A DNA stretch of 64,000 bases, taken from NCBI GenBank assembly GCA_013180625.2, contig SNVD02011435.1, positions 46,287 through 110,286 of the forward strand. The letters are read 5' to 3'. Each line of letters opens with the position of its first letter. Position 1 is the stretch's first letter. Source of the stretch: Boswellia sacra. Its lineage: Eukaryota; Streptophyta; Magnoliopsida; Sapindales; Burseraceae. The translations under genes and the position numbers were made by a program. Below, piece after piece: positions 35,545 to 48,391 of this stretch. The notes under the pieces are model-generated. The model saw only the letters and a program-made list of their open reading frames with translations, did no database searches and was not told where the DNA came from.

Positions 35545-35932
35545 TGATAGGCCTCCAATTTGCATTACTTAAGTGAGGCATCAAAAGTGACAGGGGTAAC
35601 AAATTTTGTTTGTAGCTAGTGGGTCCTTCAAAAGGTGTTGTTTTAATTTTTTATTAGGTAGGGTTGCTTAATTTATAGTCCAATTAGCTTAGCCTAGTGA
35701 TTTGAGCTCGTGGTTAGTTGGTAATTGTTTTTCTATTTTATGTTTTCACATAAGGGTATAAAAGGGGAATGGGTGAGTATAAAAGGTAGGAATTGATTTG
35801 TTTTTACTAAATAAGCTCAAGGAGAGTCTAGGTCTCTCAAAAACTTAGTGTGTTTTGTTTTCAATGGAACATACAATCTTTTTACTCAATCGATTGCAAC
35901 ATTTCCAATTGTTTTATTCTTTGTTCCTATCA
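35545..35932 (+). repeat. Element 4 5' LTR
   Basis: Starts TGATAGGCCTCCAATTTGC and ends ...CTATCA just before the PBS. The first ~185 bp match the 3' LTR at the window end with roughly 80-85 percent identity by eye. Confidence 0.8.
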
Positions 35933-35935
35933 TAT

Positions 35936-35947
35936 TGGTATCACAAC
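35936..35947 (+). other. Element 4 primer binding site
   Basis: TGGTATCACAAC, three bases after the LTR, resembles the tRNA-iMet-type site TGGTATCAGAGC with decay. Confidence 0.6.
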
Positions 35948-35961
35948 AAGAGAACTAGGCC

Positions 35962-38900
35962 ATGGTAGGGAATAAGGTAGAAGTGAGGATGGACTCAATG
36001 GAAGAGAGAATAGAATCGATTGAGAATGAGATGCATCAAGAACTCAATATGATGCGTGATAAGTTACAAAAAATCTAGTGCTTGAAAAAAAAGTCAATTG
36101 GATCCTCGAGAAGCTAGATCAGTTGTTGAATGGTCCTTAAGAGATTAAGCAAGTTGAGACTAATTAGAATAAGAAGTTGAAATCAGTGGTCGAGAAAATC
36201 TAATAGAGTCCATCGGCCTACCTTAGTGGGGGTAGTGAATAGAGTGGCAATAGTTGCAACTCAAATTTTAGAAATGAGAGTAGAGTTCAATGAGTGGAAA
36301 TATCAATTATTGATGGGACTAATCTTGATCATTGGATTTTTAGAGCTGAACGATTTTTTTCTATGGATCGGATGATCCATTTCAAACTTAGAAGTGACAT
36401 TTGCGAGTTTGGATGGGAAAGCATTGGCATGGTTCCAATACGAGGATGGTTGTACGAATCTCCAAAGTTAGGAGAAACTGAAATAAATGATACTGAAAAG
36501 ATTCAGGCCATCGTAAGATGGAACTCATTGTGAGAAATTTCTCGCGTTAAAACAAGATGAATCAGTATGAGAATTCAAGGTCAATTTAAGATACTTGTTG
36601 CATCATTAGTAAATATGCTAGATGATATACTTGAAGGGAACTTAATAAATGGGCTCAAATCATAAATTAGGTCTGAAGTCAGACTAATGTAGCCCAATGG
36701 GCTAGCTCGAATTATAAAGGTGGCCCAAAAGGTTAAAGACAAAAATATTTTTCTCAAAAAGCCAAAGGCCTGTCAAGTCAGAACTTTACACAGAATCTAA
36801 ATCCAAACTTTGGATATGTATTATAGGTAAAGATTTATGACTACAACGTTGCAAAAGACACAACCTCAATGGTAAATAACATAGTGTAGAAATTGGTGGT
36901 TACAATCAAGAAACTTTCTGACTTTAAGTTGTAATAAAAGAGAAAGAAAGGGCTTTGTTTTCGCTATTATGAGAAATACTCTATCAAGTATCACTATAAA
37001 AATTGAGAATTATAAGTTTTAGTTCTCAACAATGAGGAAGGATTAAGCGAAGTCGTAGATGTGGGAGAAGAGAAGAAGATGGGTCAAGCTGTGGAAGTGT
37101 TCAACATGGTGAAGTTATCTTTGAATTTAATGGCGGGTCTCACTTCTCCTAAAACTATGAAGCTCAAAAGAAGAATTGGGCAACAAGAGGTTATTGTCAT
37201 GATTGACCGTAAGGCTATGCACAATTTCACCTCTATAGAGTTGGTCAAAGAAAATGGAGTTGCCTATAGCAAATACAGAAGGATATGGGTGCTCACAGGG
37301 ATCAAGCTTTTGGTATGCAAAAAGGGAATTTGCAAAAGAGTGGTGCTTTCCTTACAAGAACTGGAAATCATGGAAGATTTTTTACCACTAGAATTAGGCA
37401 GTCCACATGTGATTTTGGGAACAAAACGGTTGGAATCCTTAGAAGGGAGTGCGTGTTAGTTGAATATTTTGATGATGAAATTTAAAGTTAGAAAGATGCA
37501 AGTGACATTCAAAGGAGACATAAGACTTATATAAATCACAAGTGTCCTTAAAGGCTATGCTGAAAAATTTGAAACATGAATGGTAGAGGTTGATGTTAGA
37601 GTTGGAAGCATTATAGGAGGTTATGAAGCAACAATGACTAAACTTCTAAAAATGATTCAAGACGTTTTGCAGAAGTATAACTTAGTTTTTGCCATGCCAG
37701 CTAGGTTACCACCTATATGAGGTCGAGAAAATGCTATTAATCTTAAGGACAATTCAATACCCGTGAGTGTTCAATGTTATTGATATCCTCAAGTGCAAAA
37801 AGATGAGATTGAATGTTTTGTATGAGATATGCTTGCTGTCGAAATAATTTAGTGGAGAACAAGGCCGCTCTCAAGTCTAGTTTTATTGGTTAAGAGACTG
37901 TTGTGCTCAACAAAGAGATGATATAAATTTCAGTTATTGATGAGCTGTTAGATGAAGTATATGGAGCACAAATTTTCTCCAAACTTGATTTCAAATTAGG
38001 TTATCATCAAATTTAAATTTGACAGGAGAATGTGACCAAAACCAATTTTTGCACTCATAATGGTCACTATGAATTCTTGGTGAAGTCCTTTATTTTAACA
38101 AATACTCCGGCCACTTTTCAAGCTTTAATGAATGAGGCCTTCAAAAATTATTCATGAAAGTTTGTGCTAGTTTTCTTTGATGATATCGTAATCTATAGCA
38201 TTTCTATGGCAAAGTATGTGAAGCATGTGGAGGGGTATTATAAATCTTGAAGTGTCATAATTTGTAAGCCAATGTGAATAATTGTCTATTTGCTCAAACT
38301 AAGTCATAATACTTAGGACATATTATCTTTGTTGAAGAGGTGTCTGCAAATGCAGCAAAAAAAGATGCAATGATCAAATGGCCTACTCCCAAGAGTTTCT
38401 AGGGTTTGTGGGTCTTACGCGTTATTACTGAAAATTTGTGGCTAGATATGGGAGTATAGTATGGCTACTTACTGAGCAATTAAAAATAGATAATTTCAAA
38501 TAAAATGACAAGGCTAAGACTGCCTTTTAGCTGCTCAAATGTGTAATGACTATTGTACCATTTTTGGCTTTATCATATTTTACTTAACCATTTGCGGTGA
38601 AGATGGATGCATTGGGTTATGGTTTAAGGGCTGTGTTAATGCAAAATTAGAAACCAGTGGCATATTTCAGTCAAGTGTTGAGTCCAAGAGCTTGTCTTAA
38701 GTCAATATATAAGTGAGAATTGGTGGCTATAATCTTTGCAATTATGAAATGGTCTATTTACTTAGATGATAGTTTATTGTGTGTACTGACCTAAAGAGCT
38801 TAAAATTTCTCCTGGAACAATGGGTGATTGGAAATGAACAAAAAAAAAATGGCTTGCCAAGCAATCAAGTATGATCATAAGATTCAATAAAGGCCAAGGT

Positions 38901-39622
38901 TAGAAAATAATTTTGCCGATGCCCATTCTCATATTTGAATTGATGTTGAATTAGCAGTTTCATCCATTCCTCATGTGCTGAATTGGGATTAGTCATATAT
39001 GGATCATGATAAATTCTTGGCTAGAATCCAATTTGATGTGCAATAAGACAATTCATTCAGTTGAACACATGAAGCTATTATACAAGGGAAGGTTAGTAAT
39101 TGCTCAAAAAGTTTCTTTCTATTCCTTTTTTGTTGAGAGATTATCATTGTGGTCTTGTGTTCCTGAAGAAGATTGTTCACCTTCATAGCATTCCCTATTT
39201 TATCATCTCTGATTATGATAAGGTTTTTTTTTAGTCTTTTCTCGATAAATTTTCAAACTTTATAGCACTTCTCTTAAGTAAAGCATTGCATATCATCCAT
39301 AAATGGATGTTTAGTCGAAGGCCATCAATCGATACGTAGAGACTTACTTAGATTGCTTTGTTTTTGATGAGCCTAAGCAATGGGCGAAGTGGCTGCCTTG
39401 GTCAGAATATTGTAAAACACCTTTTTCCATATCATGACTAATTCCACCCCTTTTCGCCTCCTCTATGGTCAAGTTCCCCTGCCTTTGGTCCATTTTGAGA
39501 AAGTTTCTATTGCTCTACGACTCCTTGAAGATCGAGATGTTAAGTTGGATGATTTGAATATGCATTTGCTTTGAGCTCAACAGAAATGAAGGCCACAGTT
39601 GATGAAAGCATAGGGAGGTGCA
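35962..39622 (+). pseudogene. Element 4 gag-pol, first part, heavily degraded
   Basis: The gag start MVGNKVEVRMDSMEERIESI is followed by a gypsy gag core (DGTNLDHWIFRAERFFSMDR, then KALAWFQYEDG after a frameshift, 36294-36480). A protease-like region follows at about 37100-37440; its active-site stretch reads MIDRKAMHNFTS, so the expected DSGA-type motif is lost. RT has FFDDIVIYS (about 38178), and RNase H has KMDALGYGL (about 38600). The last piece is the end of integrase (FRLLYGQVPLP, about 39450). Many stops are present. The reading breaks off at the hAT insertion and resumes at 63374. Confidence 0.75.
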
Positions 39623-40728
39623 TTATAAGGTAGGGGTGGGTATTTGTCGGGTAAAGTCGGGATTTGAACAAAACTGACTAGACTCGTTCATTATTCGGGT
39701 TTTGAAATTGAGACCTGATATCAAGTATATTTTATAGGATACCTCACGTGAACCGACCATTATCGGGTCAGGTAGACTTGATTGGGTAAATCAAGTTAAC
39801 TAGAAAATAATAGATGCTGAATAAAATTTTCAATTGAATGCAACTTCCAAGTTATTATGTTGCGTCAGTTACAACAAACATTTGAGAAGTTAAACACAAA
39901 ACAAATTTTAGACAGTGTAGTTGAGTCGCTTGCAATATACGTTTAAGAAATTAAACAAAAAAAAAATTTCACGTGTAATTGAAATAGAAAATAATCATGC
40001 AAACTACTAAAACTCAAATTTTGTTTACATACTGCAATTCGAAATCTTTGATATAACAATCCACATAAACTAATGTTATTGGTACAAACTAACATGAACA
40101 ATCGACTAAAATAAACTTGGCCAGCAATTACTTAACAAAAACTCAACCAGCAATCTATGAATAATAATGAAGAGCAATCACTTATCGACAGTGAAATTGT
40201 CGAGGTGACAACCAACTGGAGGGGCGGCGACTTGGCTGGTAGTGTGGACGTCCACTGAAATTGTTGGGTGGCATTATGGCATGCAGTGCGTGAGGAGAGG
40301 GGGAGACGATGAAATGATGATCAATGGTGATGAAAGTAGACTCATGAGCAAGGTAATAAGGTGAGGGAGAGATTTAGAAAATTGCAAAATGATCGAAAAA
40401 GTGTAAGCCATAAGATAGAAAGGAGTAGGGATGAATGAAATTGGGGCTAGGGTGTGGGTTCGGAGAAAAATAGATTTTATACCCTTGTTTTATTTCTGTG
40501 TGCTAGGGTCTACTATTTTAGCTTGTGCATAACAAATAACAAATGACGTAATGACAAGTCCTATAAATATGTTTTTGAAAAATACATTGTCGAGTTTATG
40601 TCGGGTTCGGGTTTAAAGGAAAATATCCCATCAATACCTGATGTTTGTCAGGTTTACCCAACATCGGTTTTTTTAATTGAAACACCTGACTATACCCGAT
40701 TTAGGTATGGTAAACCCAATTGGGTCAG

Positions 40729-42665
40729 TAGACACTAGATTTTGGAGGCTCGATGATGAAATGAAGATGATTGTCGAGAAATGAAAATGATCAAAATGCC
40801 CTTGGAAACAAAAATAAGAAAGGTGAGAAGAAACCAACCAAGAGTTTAGAAAAATGACACATGAATTCAAAAAATCACAGAAATTAATCTAGGATGAATC
40901 TAATGATGAGTCATATACCGTTGTCAATCTATAGAAGTATATTTTTCATAGAATTTTATAGATCACAAATCAGAGTTGAATTCGAAAAGTTATGTGCGAT
41001 CAAACAGATAAAGGTTGAAAGAGGATTGTATTGAAAGAAATGCAATAGAAGGGGGTTCAGTGGGCCACAATCGAGCGGCGTTGTAGGACAGCCGGCCGAC
41101 TGCCCTACCACTGATAGGCAATCCACCTATAGCTGATCGACTATTCCACTATCGATCGACGGTCCTCACACGCCGATCGACTGTCTTCCCCATATTTTTG
41201 GAAAATCTCAACTGGTTCCTTCCTTTTTTGTTTCTTTGCTTCCTTTTTCAACTGAACCCTTCAACTATATAAACCCACCTCCTCCTCACTTTTCAACACA
41301 CATCCAGAAATCCTTTATCTCTTCCTCTAGACACACTTGTGAGAATTCCAAAGAGTCATTTCTAGTCTAATATTTTTCAAGTGTTTTATATTACTCTAAA
41401 CTCAGAAATGGTACGTCTTGAAAGCAGTTTTCTCTTCTCCTTGCTATTCTCTTCTTTATTTTTCTTACTTTAGAATAAGCATGTTTAGGTTTATATATGC
41501 TTAGAATAAGCATGTTTAGGGTTATTATGAATTGTTTTAACTTTATTTGTTTTACGAGATGGATAAGAGTGTCAAGGTAAGTCCGTTTTCGCTTCCTTAT
41601 TTTGAATCATGTCATAAGTTTATTTTCTTTGCAAATGCCTTAGAATCATGTTTAGGAGCTGATGATTAGAATCATGCTAGGAAGACTTATGATTTTTGAA
41701 GCATGCTAAGAAATAGCATAGAACAGATAAAATTACCATGTTTACCCTTGAATGCTTGAATTGGTCTAGAAATGATTGATATTGGTTGATTGAATTAGGA
41801 CAAAAATGCCATGTTTAGGCTAGAATTATAATCATTTATTACAATTACTATGATATGCTAGAATTGTCATGCTTAGGTAGAATTCCATGATAAGAAATAT
41901 CTAATCTAGGTAAAAGTGCCATGATATTAGATTATGGCTTTGTTTGGATTTTAATCGAGTGATTTATTATTATGAATGTATGAATATACCATGACTATGT
42001 TATGACTTGAATGATGTCATAAAAAAGGCTTGATAGACATTAAATAGACTCATATATGATGGTAAGGAATTCATTATCTATTGAGTCTCAACTTGAACGT
42101 TTATATTCAATTTATGATACATATGAATATTCAATAAATGTTATGAATGTGATATTTTGAAGTATTAGAAGTATAATTTACTTTACTTATTGAAGAACAA
42201 TTGTTGTAATCCTATCTTTTATCCCCTATGTTTGAAAAGGAATGTAACTCTATTCTCCTTTCTCTTTCTTTATATGAATATACAATTGTTATTAGTTACA
42301 TATACCTCATATGTCTCAAAGAAATAAAATTGAAAATGTGTGCACAAAATTAACCACTTAAGCAGACTATATAGCAATGTAAGCTATTTTTATTTGGTAT
42401 ACCCTAATGGAGGCCGGATTTTGATCTGGGCAAGGCAAATGGCTCATACCTAACTTCCTAAACCCATCTCTAAAGGGATGAGGGTAGTTTAGGTCTTGAA
42501 GCGAAGGATCGGATTGCCCTCATTCATTCCTAATTGAATAACTGGGTGGCTACTCCATTTCTCCAAATATGTCCATGGCTCGTTTGTGTTCCTTTAAGTC
42601 TCGAAAAGAGGCTTTGACATAATGTCGTGGTCGTAAATGCTTTAACAGGATGAAAGCTTCGTTCA
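40729..42665 (+). repeat. Element 3 5' LTR
   Basis: Starts GTAGACACTAGATTTT (an initial T is missing) and ends GATGAAAGCTTCGTTCA. It aligns along its whole length with 61409-63343. A stretch near 41265 (CAACTATATAAACCCACC) is a good TATA box. Confidence 0.85.
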
Positions 42666-42668
42666 TAG

Positions 42669-42686
42669 TGGTGACTCCACTGGGGA
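42669..42686 (+). other. Element 3 primer binding site-like sequence
   Basis: TGGTGACTCCACTGGGGA follows the LTR by three bases. It resembles primer sites of Tat/Ogre elements (TGGCGACTCTGCTGGGGA type). The tRNA is not assigned. Confidence 0.65.
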
Positions 42687-43464
42687 TAAAAGAAGTTGAT
42701 TCCGATTGGGATACTAAATTATAATAGCTTACTTTATTATTTGAGTCCTTGCATCACTATACTTTGCACATAATAAGCATGAATTGCCTAAACTAGCTGT
42801 GTGGTATTGACATGAGAAGTCTTTGGCTCTATTCGACCCTTAAATGACTCATATTGGCGCCACCACCTTTAAGCATGTACCTTTAACTTGGTATAAAAAG
42901 CGACCGGCCTAAAGGGGCATCTCTCACTCAAAGCAGCCTAGACCATTGGACGCTTGAGACCTAAACCTATGTAGATGAATGTAGAAATTTTCAATATGAT
43001 GAATGTCCAAAACCTATGTTAAAATGCATGATGTAAATTCCACATGATTAGAGTAACATTGACTCAAACCTTATAGAACCATGAACGAATGCCACATGTC
43101 AAATCACCCACAAGAACAAAATAGGAACATATGTCACAAGTTAAGATTATCATGACATTGAGAGCCATGTAATAATAATCATGAAGACTCCAACATCAAC
43201 TTGAATGTTAGAATTATGAGAGAAATTCTTGCATTCCCACATCTCATGATGATGACTTGAAAATGAGGCCAAAATCCTAGGAAATAGACTTAACCTCATG
43301 TATATGAGAGGAATAAGGTTGGAAGGCTGAAAGTCTGTCTATATTCTTGTATGAACATGTATCATATCATGCATACATGGTATTAACACCTTTGTTTTGC
43401 AGTCATCATTGCTTAGGTTAGATGAGATAGTCATTTAACAAGACAAGAGGAACCAGTCGCTAAA

Positions 43465-44593
43465 ATGGTCACACCCAACAACAACAATCAAGAGATAGTC
43501 TAATTGAGAGTTGATATGATCGCACTTTAACAACAAATGGCCCAAATCATCAAAGCTTTACAAAACGGGCCTAACCACATGAACTAGCCTTCGCTTGAAA
43601 GTAATGATAATGATAAGGTTAGACTAGCAAGGTAGAGGTAGGGAAAAATGGCCAGCCAACCAAGATAAGCCTGAATCGGTCAAGCAATTAACCAAGGACA
43701 TGAAGAAGGTCCAAACTCTTTTAAAGAAGAATGAGTTGAAAGGGGTCGAAGACCTAGATAATATGTTGTTGATTAGAGACAGTGATTTGCCACCAAGTTT
43801 TGCATGCCGGATGTGCCCAAGTTTAATGAAAAGGGCAACTGAAAGACTTCCTTGAGACAGTATGCTACTGTCATGGCCATCACTCCTTTAACGAATGAGT
43901 ATATTTTGAAGTAATTCATGCTATCCTTGAGACAGTTTGCGATAGTATGGTATCATGATTTACCCAAAAGGGTTTGATAAGATCAGAAAGAATCATCTAA
44001 ATAGTTTGTGAAGCAGTATCACCGTAATACCTAATTGGGGTAACCTTGACGGATTTGGAGATGACTTGCCAAAAGTCTAATGAGACTTTTTCAAAGTAGT
44101 TAGTCCGTTGGAGGGCTAAAGCTATAAAGATGATCATAAAGCCTGTGAAGAAAGACCAGGTTCATATAGTGATCAATGGGGCCCATCTTTCGTTAGAGAT
44201 AGGCTTGCGGGTTTTCTAATCAAATCTTTCGAAGACTTGTATGATTTTGGCATCCAAATAGAAGAAGCAACAATAACTACCCTAGAAGAAATCAAATGTA
44301 ATATGACCAAACTAGTGGGTCAAATGATAGGGATGTAGAAAAGCATTAACCAATAAAGTTAAGTCAATTGGGATGACCTTATCTAAAGTACTTAAGAAGC
44401 TCCATGACCAATTTGTATTGTTCCCATTGACACCAAAGCCTCTATAAAACCCACGATCAATTAACCACAAGCATCATGAATATTGTGATTTCCACCAACA
44501 AACTGGTCATGTCATCAACAAATGCCATCACCTTCGACATGAGATACAAGACCTGATCAATAATAAAAAAATTCCTGACTCGAAGAAAGAATA
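43465..44593 (+). pseudogene. Element 3 gag, Tat/Ogre type, degraded
   Basis: Starts MVTPNNNNQEIV. A retrotransposon gag core is recognisable in pieces (MPDVPKFNEKGN, LRQYATVMAITPL, FVKQYHRNT; 43800-44040). At 44484-44526 HHEYCDFHQQTGHVINKC gives the C-X2-H-X4-H-X4-C finger typical of Tat/Ogre gag, followed by LRHEIQDLI. Multiple stops and frameshifts are present. No pol follows. Confidence 0.65.
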
Positions 44594-46723
44594 ATGATGT
44601 TTTGAAATGCTTCATTTCAAGGATGCTATGCTTGTGAATTGTGTGTTCTTTTGATGATCATTGATAAAGTCATGATACTCATTGGAAATAGATTATTGGT
44701 AATACACGAGATTATATTGTTTACATGCTTGACTCTTTTTGCTAGATGAGTTTTATTCTTAATTCTTTAATCATTTAAGCATAATAGCTATGAATATGGA
44801 AATTTATATCACTTAGAGAAACTTTATGTGAATAAAGTTGTGTTGAAATATCATAAGACTCTAAAACTCGTTTGATCACCACTCAAGGCGAAATCCTAGG
44901 CTTCGTAACATGTGGGAAGTGATTTAGGCCTTCTTTAGATTGATTGAGCCGTTCAAACCCATCTATGCTTACTTCATTGTCCGTAGCGTATCTCATTGAG
45001 GCTTATCAAGCCTTTTCTTTGTCAAACCACAAAATTTATCCTACTACTAGAAAATTTTTTCCTACATAGTACCCTTCACTCATAGTATATGAACATTCTA
45101 GAAAAAAGCATAGAAGATCATGCTTATGGGAGAATGTAAGGAATTTTAGAAGTTTTGTGCAATTTTGAGCTCAAAGAAGAAAAAGGAAAAAAAAAAAAGA
45201 AAAGAAAAAAGAAGAAAGGAATGAGAAAAGAAAAAGAAAAGAAAAGTGTTAATCCCATTACTTGTAAAGTTTAATGGTGTAACCACTCAAAATTGAAAGC
45301 AAAGCAAACGTGGCAGATGAAGACTTAAAGTTGAGAGGTATAGCCATTCAAAATTGAAACGAACATGTGATGAAAATGAGTTGATGCTCTCAATTAAATT
45401 CTAGAATGGTTGTATGACTATGAGTAAGTTAACCTTATAATTTCTTTATTATATCTTGACCCAAGCCTGGCATTACAAGCTTGATAAAGCCCTAATGATC
45501 TTTGATATTGTGAGGAGCCTACATTAGTGGAAAGTGATGTGAAAAATGGGCTTATGATAGTCCTTCTATCTTTCGATATTGATCACTAGTTTTTATTTGC
45601 ATAAAGATATCTGAGTTTTAATAAGTGAAGTATAATTGGCTATACACACACACACAAAGAATCTTGAATGAAGTAATTTCGACATTAGAATCGAAATTGT
45701 GAACAATCACAATGTCAATGCATTAGCTTTGAGCTATCGAATTTCAAAAATCTTTAAAGAATTCAAATGTGAATCAAATTGATGCACAACTCACATTTAG
45801 CATTCCAAGTATTGGATGTGTTGAAAACATTTTAAAAAGAAGAAAATCTACCAGCAGTTCCTATTAATGGCATCAAAGAAGGAAACCTTGCCACCAACAG
45901 TAAAGAAAGAAGATACATAAAGAAGTTAACCATTTTACCTAGCATTGATGTCTACAAAGAAGGAGGAATAATGCCCTTAAAGTTAGATGAATAAATTTCC
46001 CAAGACAGTACTAAACTCCTCATACAGGGGCCAAAGAATTGCCCATTCGTCTTGAGAAGTAACAAGAAGTAAGGGGCAAAGAATCGCCCAATCATCTTGA
46101 GAAAAAAACGTAGTAGGGGGCAAAGAATGGCCCATTCATCTTGAGAAGTGAAAAGAAGCAAGGAGGCAATCCATTCATCTTGAGAAAAGAAAAAAAAGAA
46201 GGGGCAAAGAATTGCCCTAACCATCCTAAAAATCATGGTAGATAGAATTGTCTCAATCATCTCGAAGGAAGCGTAAGAAATGGTGCTTGAAATAGGCAGA
46301 TTGACTATTTGTTAGAGGATTATTTTGAGCATTTGAAGATTCATTACATAAGTCTGTAGTACCAAAAGTCTCCCCCAGCTTATCACTAAGTCATCCTTAG
46401 TATCCTCTCATAAGAAAAACAAGCTGGCCCGAAGTCAGTCTACACCTTCAATGATCATCTAGCCCAAGAGACATGCATATTTAGCATAAGCATAGAGCAT
46501 GCATACATGAAGCATAAATCCTTTTCTTGTAGGAAGCATAATCCAAAACGGAGCAAAGTCCAAAAATGAACAAATTTTGTAGAAACATAAGGTAATTGTA
46601 TAGGAAAGGGCTTAACACCTAGAGGAATAGCAGCAATAGCATGATATGCAAGTCACTGGATTATGAAACTCAGTCTCGATGAGACCAAATGGAAGCTATC
46701 TTGATTAGGTACTTAGTCTTTGA
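44594..46723 (+). other. Element 3 non-coding interior, left part
   Basis: There is no pol homology and no credible ORF. A purine-only tract of about 70 bases lies at 45174-45246. A short minisatellite is at 46027-46258. The first unit of a 60-bp array is at 46610-46723, where element 2 is inserted. Confidence 0.6.
46027..46258 (+). repeat. Minisatellite, ~56-bp unit, 4-5 copies
   Basis: Units follow the pattern GGGGCAAAGAATTGCCC, then ATTCATCTTGAGAA, then an A/G-rich spacer. Each unit contains the short palindrome GGGCAA...TTGCCC. The array belongs to the element 3 interior. Confidence 0.8.
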
Positions 46724-46728
46724 TAAGA

Positions 46729-48256
46729 TGATAAACACTTAAATATGCATATTTAATAAGAGTTTAATTCATCATATTGTATTAATAGTGTCATTAAATT
46801 CCTCAACTTAAGCATATTTGCAGCATTTGCATCTTTGGAATTAATTCCTCTTAATTTTGGTTTTGTTACAGGTTCGGTAAAATAGGCATAACTCTCGATT
46901 TATAGATCAGAATGGTTCAATTCTTAATGTTTTGGAAAGCTGATTCAATTTTCTACAAGATTGCATTTCACAAGCATAATCAAATTCGGGCTTTTAGTGG
47001 ACCAAAATTGGGCTTGAAGTGAACCCATCTACAGTCTCGGCCCAGTCTGACCAGGCCTCAGTATTTGGACCGTATCTCTCAAAATACGTATCCATATTGT
47101 GCAAATCAATATGTTATAGAAAGCTGAGAGAAATATCTACAACTTTCATGAAGACATGTGATTAAAATTCACAACATTTCGATGTCAAAATTGATGGTCA
47201 AAGTCGGTGCCTAATGATCCCAATTGTCAAAGATATTTACAACTAATATTTGACAATTATGCCCTTGTAATTTGACAAGTTTGCCCCTGGATGTATCTAT
47301 AAATAGAGGTGCCTTGTGACCCATTAGGGCATCTTGGCCTTGGCTGGAACATTTTGGCTTTGGCTAGGATCTTGTATTGTGTTTTGTGTGTTTATGTTAT
47401 TAATGAATTTCCTTTTTCTTACATTTTATTTTCTTTCTATTATAATGTTCTTCTAATTTCTCTTTTGCTAAGGTGAAAGGGTGAAACCCTTGATATGAGA
47501 ATAAGGATTCTCTAACCCTTAATATGTGCTTAATAATCTTAATCTTATAATGTTTATTCAATATGATTTATATTTAATTTCTTAATCAATCTTGACACCA
47601 CTCGTAAAGTGGAGGTCTTGATCCATTGTCGACAATCCTTGGCACATCAAATGCTTGGATCCTTTCTAGATGATGTATGGTTCTTCCTTACCGACACGAA
47701 TCTAGTTAGGAACCTTGATTTGTTGTAGACATATGGTGATTGGCACATTGGATGCTTGAACCCATTTACAAGAAGTGGTATAAATATTGGTAATGAAACA
47801 AATATAATTCATATAACTAAAATGGGTTAATTATCCTTATTTGAAATATCAAGGGCGGATCCCCTAACCTTAGCCTTCATTGTTATTGTGTTAATTCCTC
47901 TTGTATTTTAATTATTCTATTGTTTATGAACTTTTTATTTTATTTACTATGGTAGGTTCTACCACCTTATGAAATTGTTCTTTAATTTACTATGGTTGGT
48001 TATACCACCTATTTCCATGGATGGTTTTACCTCCTCTTGCTTTTTGTTTTATATTTGAATGGTCGGTAATACCGCCTACCATCTTACATATTTATTGATA
48101 TTATCTTGTCATTTCATTGAATTATTCACACTATATTTGCTTATCTTATAATTTGTAACGCTAAAATTTCCTTCCTCGTGGATCTACTTCGGACTCACCG
48201 GGTTTATTACTTCGACACTCCTATACTTGGAAGACAATCCTTTTTCGGATGTGTCA
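46729..48256 (+). repeat. Element 2 5' LTR with promoter
   Basis: 1528 bp, TGATAAACAC...GGATGTGTCA. The TATA box CTATAAATAGAGG is at 47297-47309. It contains a ~172-bp module (47925-48096) that is absent from the element 1 LTRs. Confidence 0.94.
47925..48096 (+). repeat. LTR-specific module with four hairpin-like GGT...ACC motifs
   Basis: Four related motifs lie at about 47948, 47991, 48017 and 48058: TATGGTAGGTTCTACCACCT, TATGGTTGGTTATACCACCT, CATGGATGGTTTTACCTCCT and AATGGTCGGTAATACCGCCT. Each is an imperfect palindrome around GGT...ACC. The same block is in the 3' LTR at about 58430-58605 but is missing from both LTRs of element 1, where the flanking sequence is continuous. Confidence 0.8.
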
Positions 48257-48262
48257 AGTTTT

Positions 48263-48279
48263 TGGCGCCGTTGCCGGGG
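48263..48279 (+). other. Element 2 primer binding site, tRNA-Asp
   Basis: TGGCGCCGTTGCCGGGG lies six bases after the LTR. It is the complement of the 3' end of plant tRNA-Asp(GUC) including CCA, a primer used by Athila-type elements. Confidence 0.9.
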
Positions 48280-48391
48280 AAGGTAAAAATTGGCGTGCAA
48301 AATTGTAAGTATTCTCTTTTCTCATCTTAGATCTAAATTTTTTATTTTTTTTGTGTTCATCTTTTCCTCTCTTTTCTTCTCTCTTTCTTGC

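Noticed and set aside
45952..46260. Minus-strand 102-codon open frame with repeated segments
   Set aside because: The frame is a by-product of the 56-bp minisatellite at 46027-46258.
48290..48391. Upstream start for gag at 48290 (MACKIVSILFSH)
   Set aside because: The stretch is pyrimidine-rich leader with a good splice donor (TTGTAAGT), and the downstream start MKIWSRT is the one conserved in both elements.
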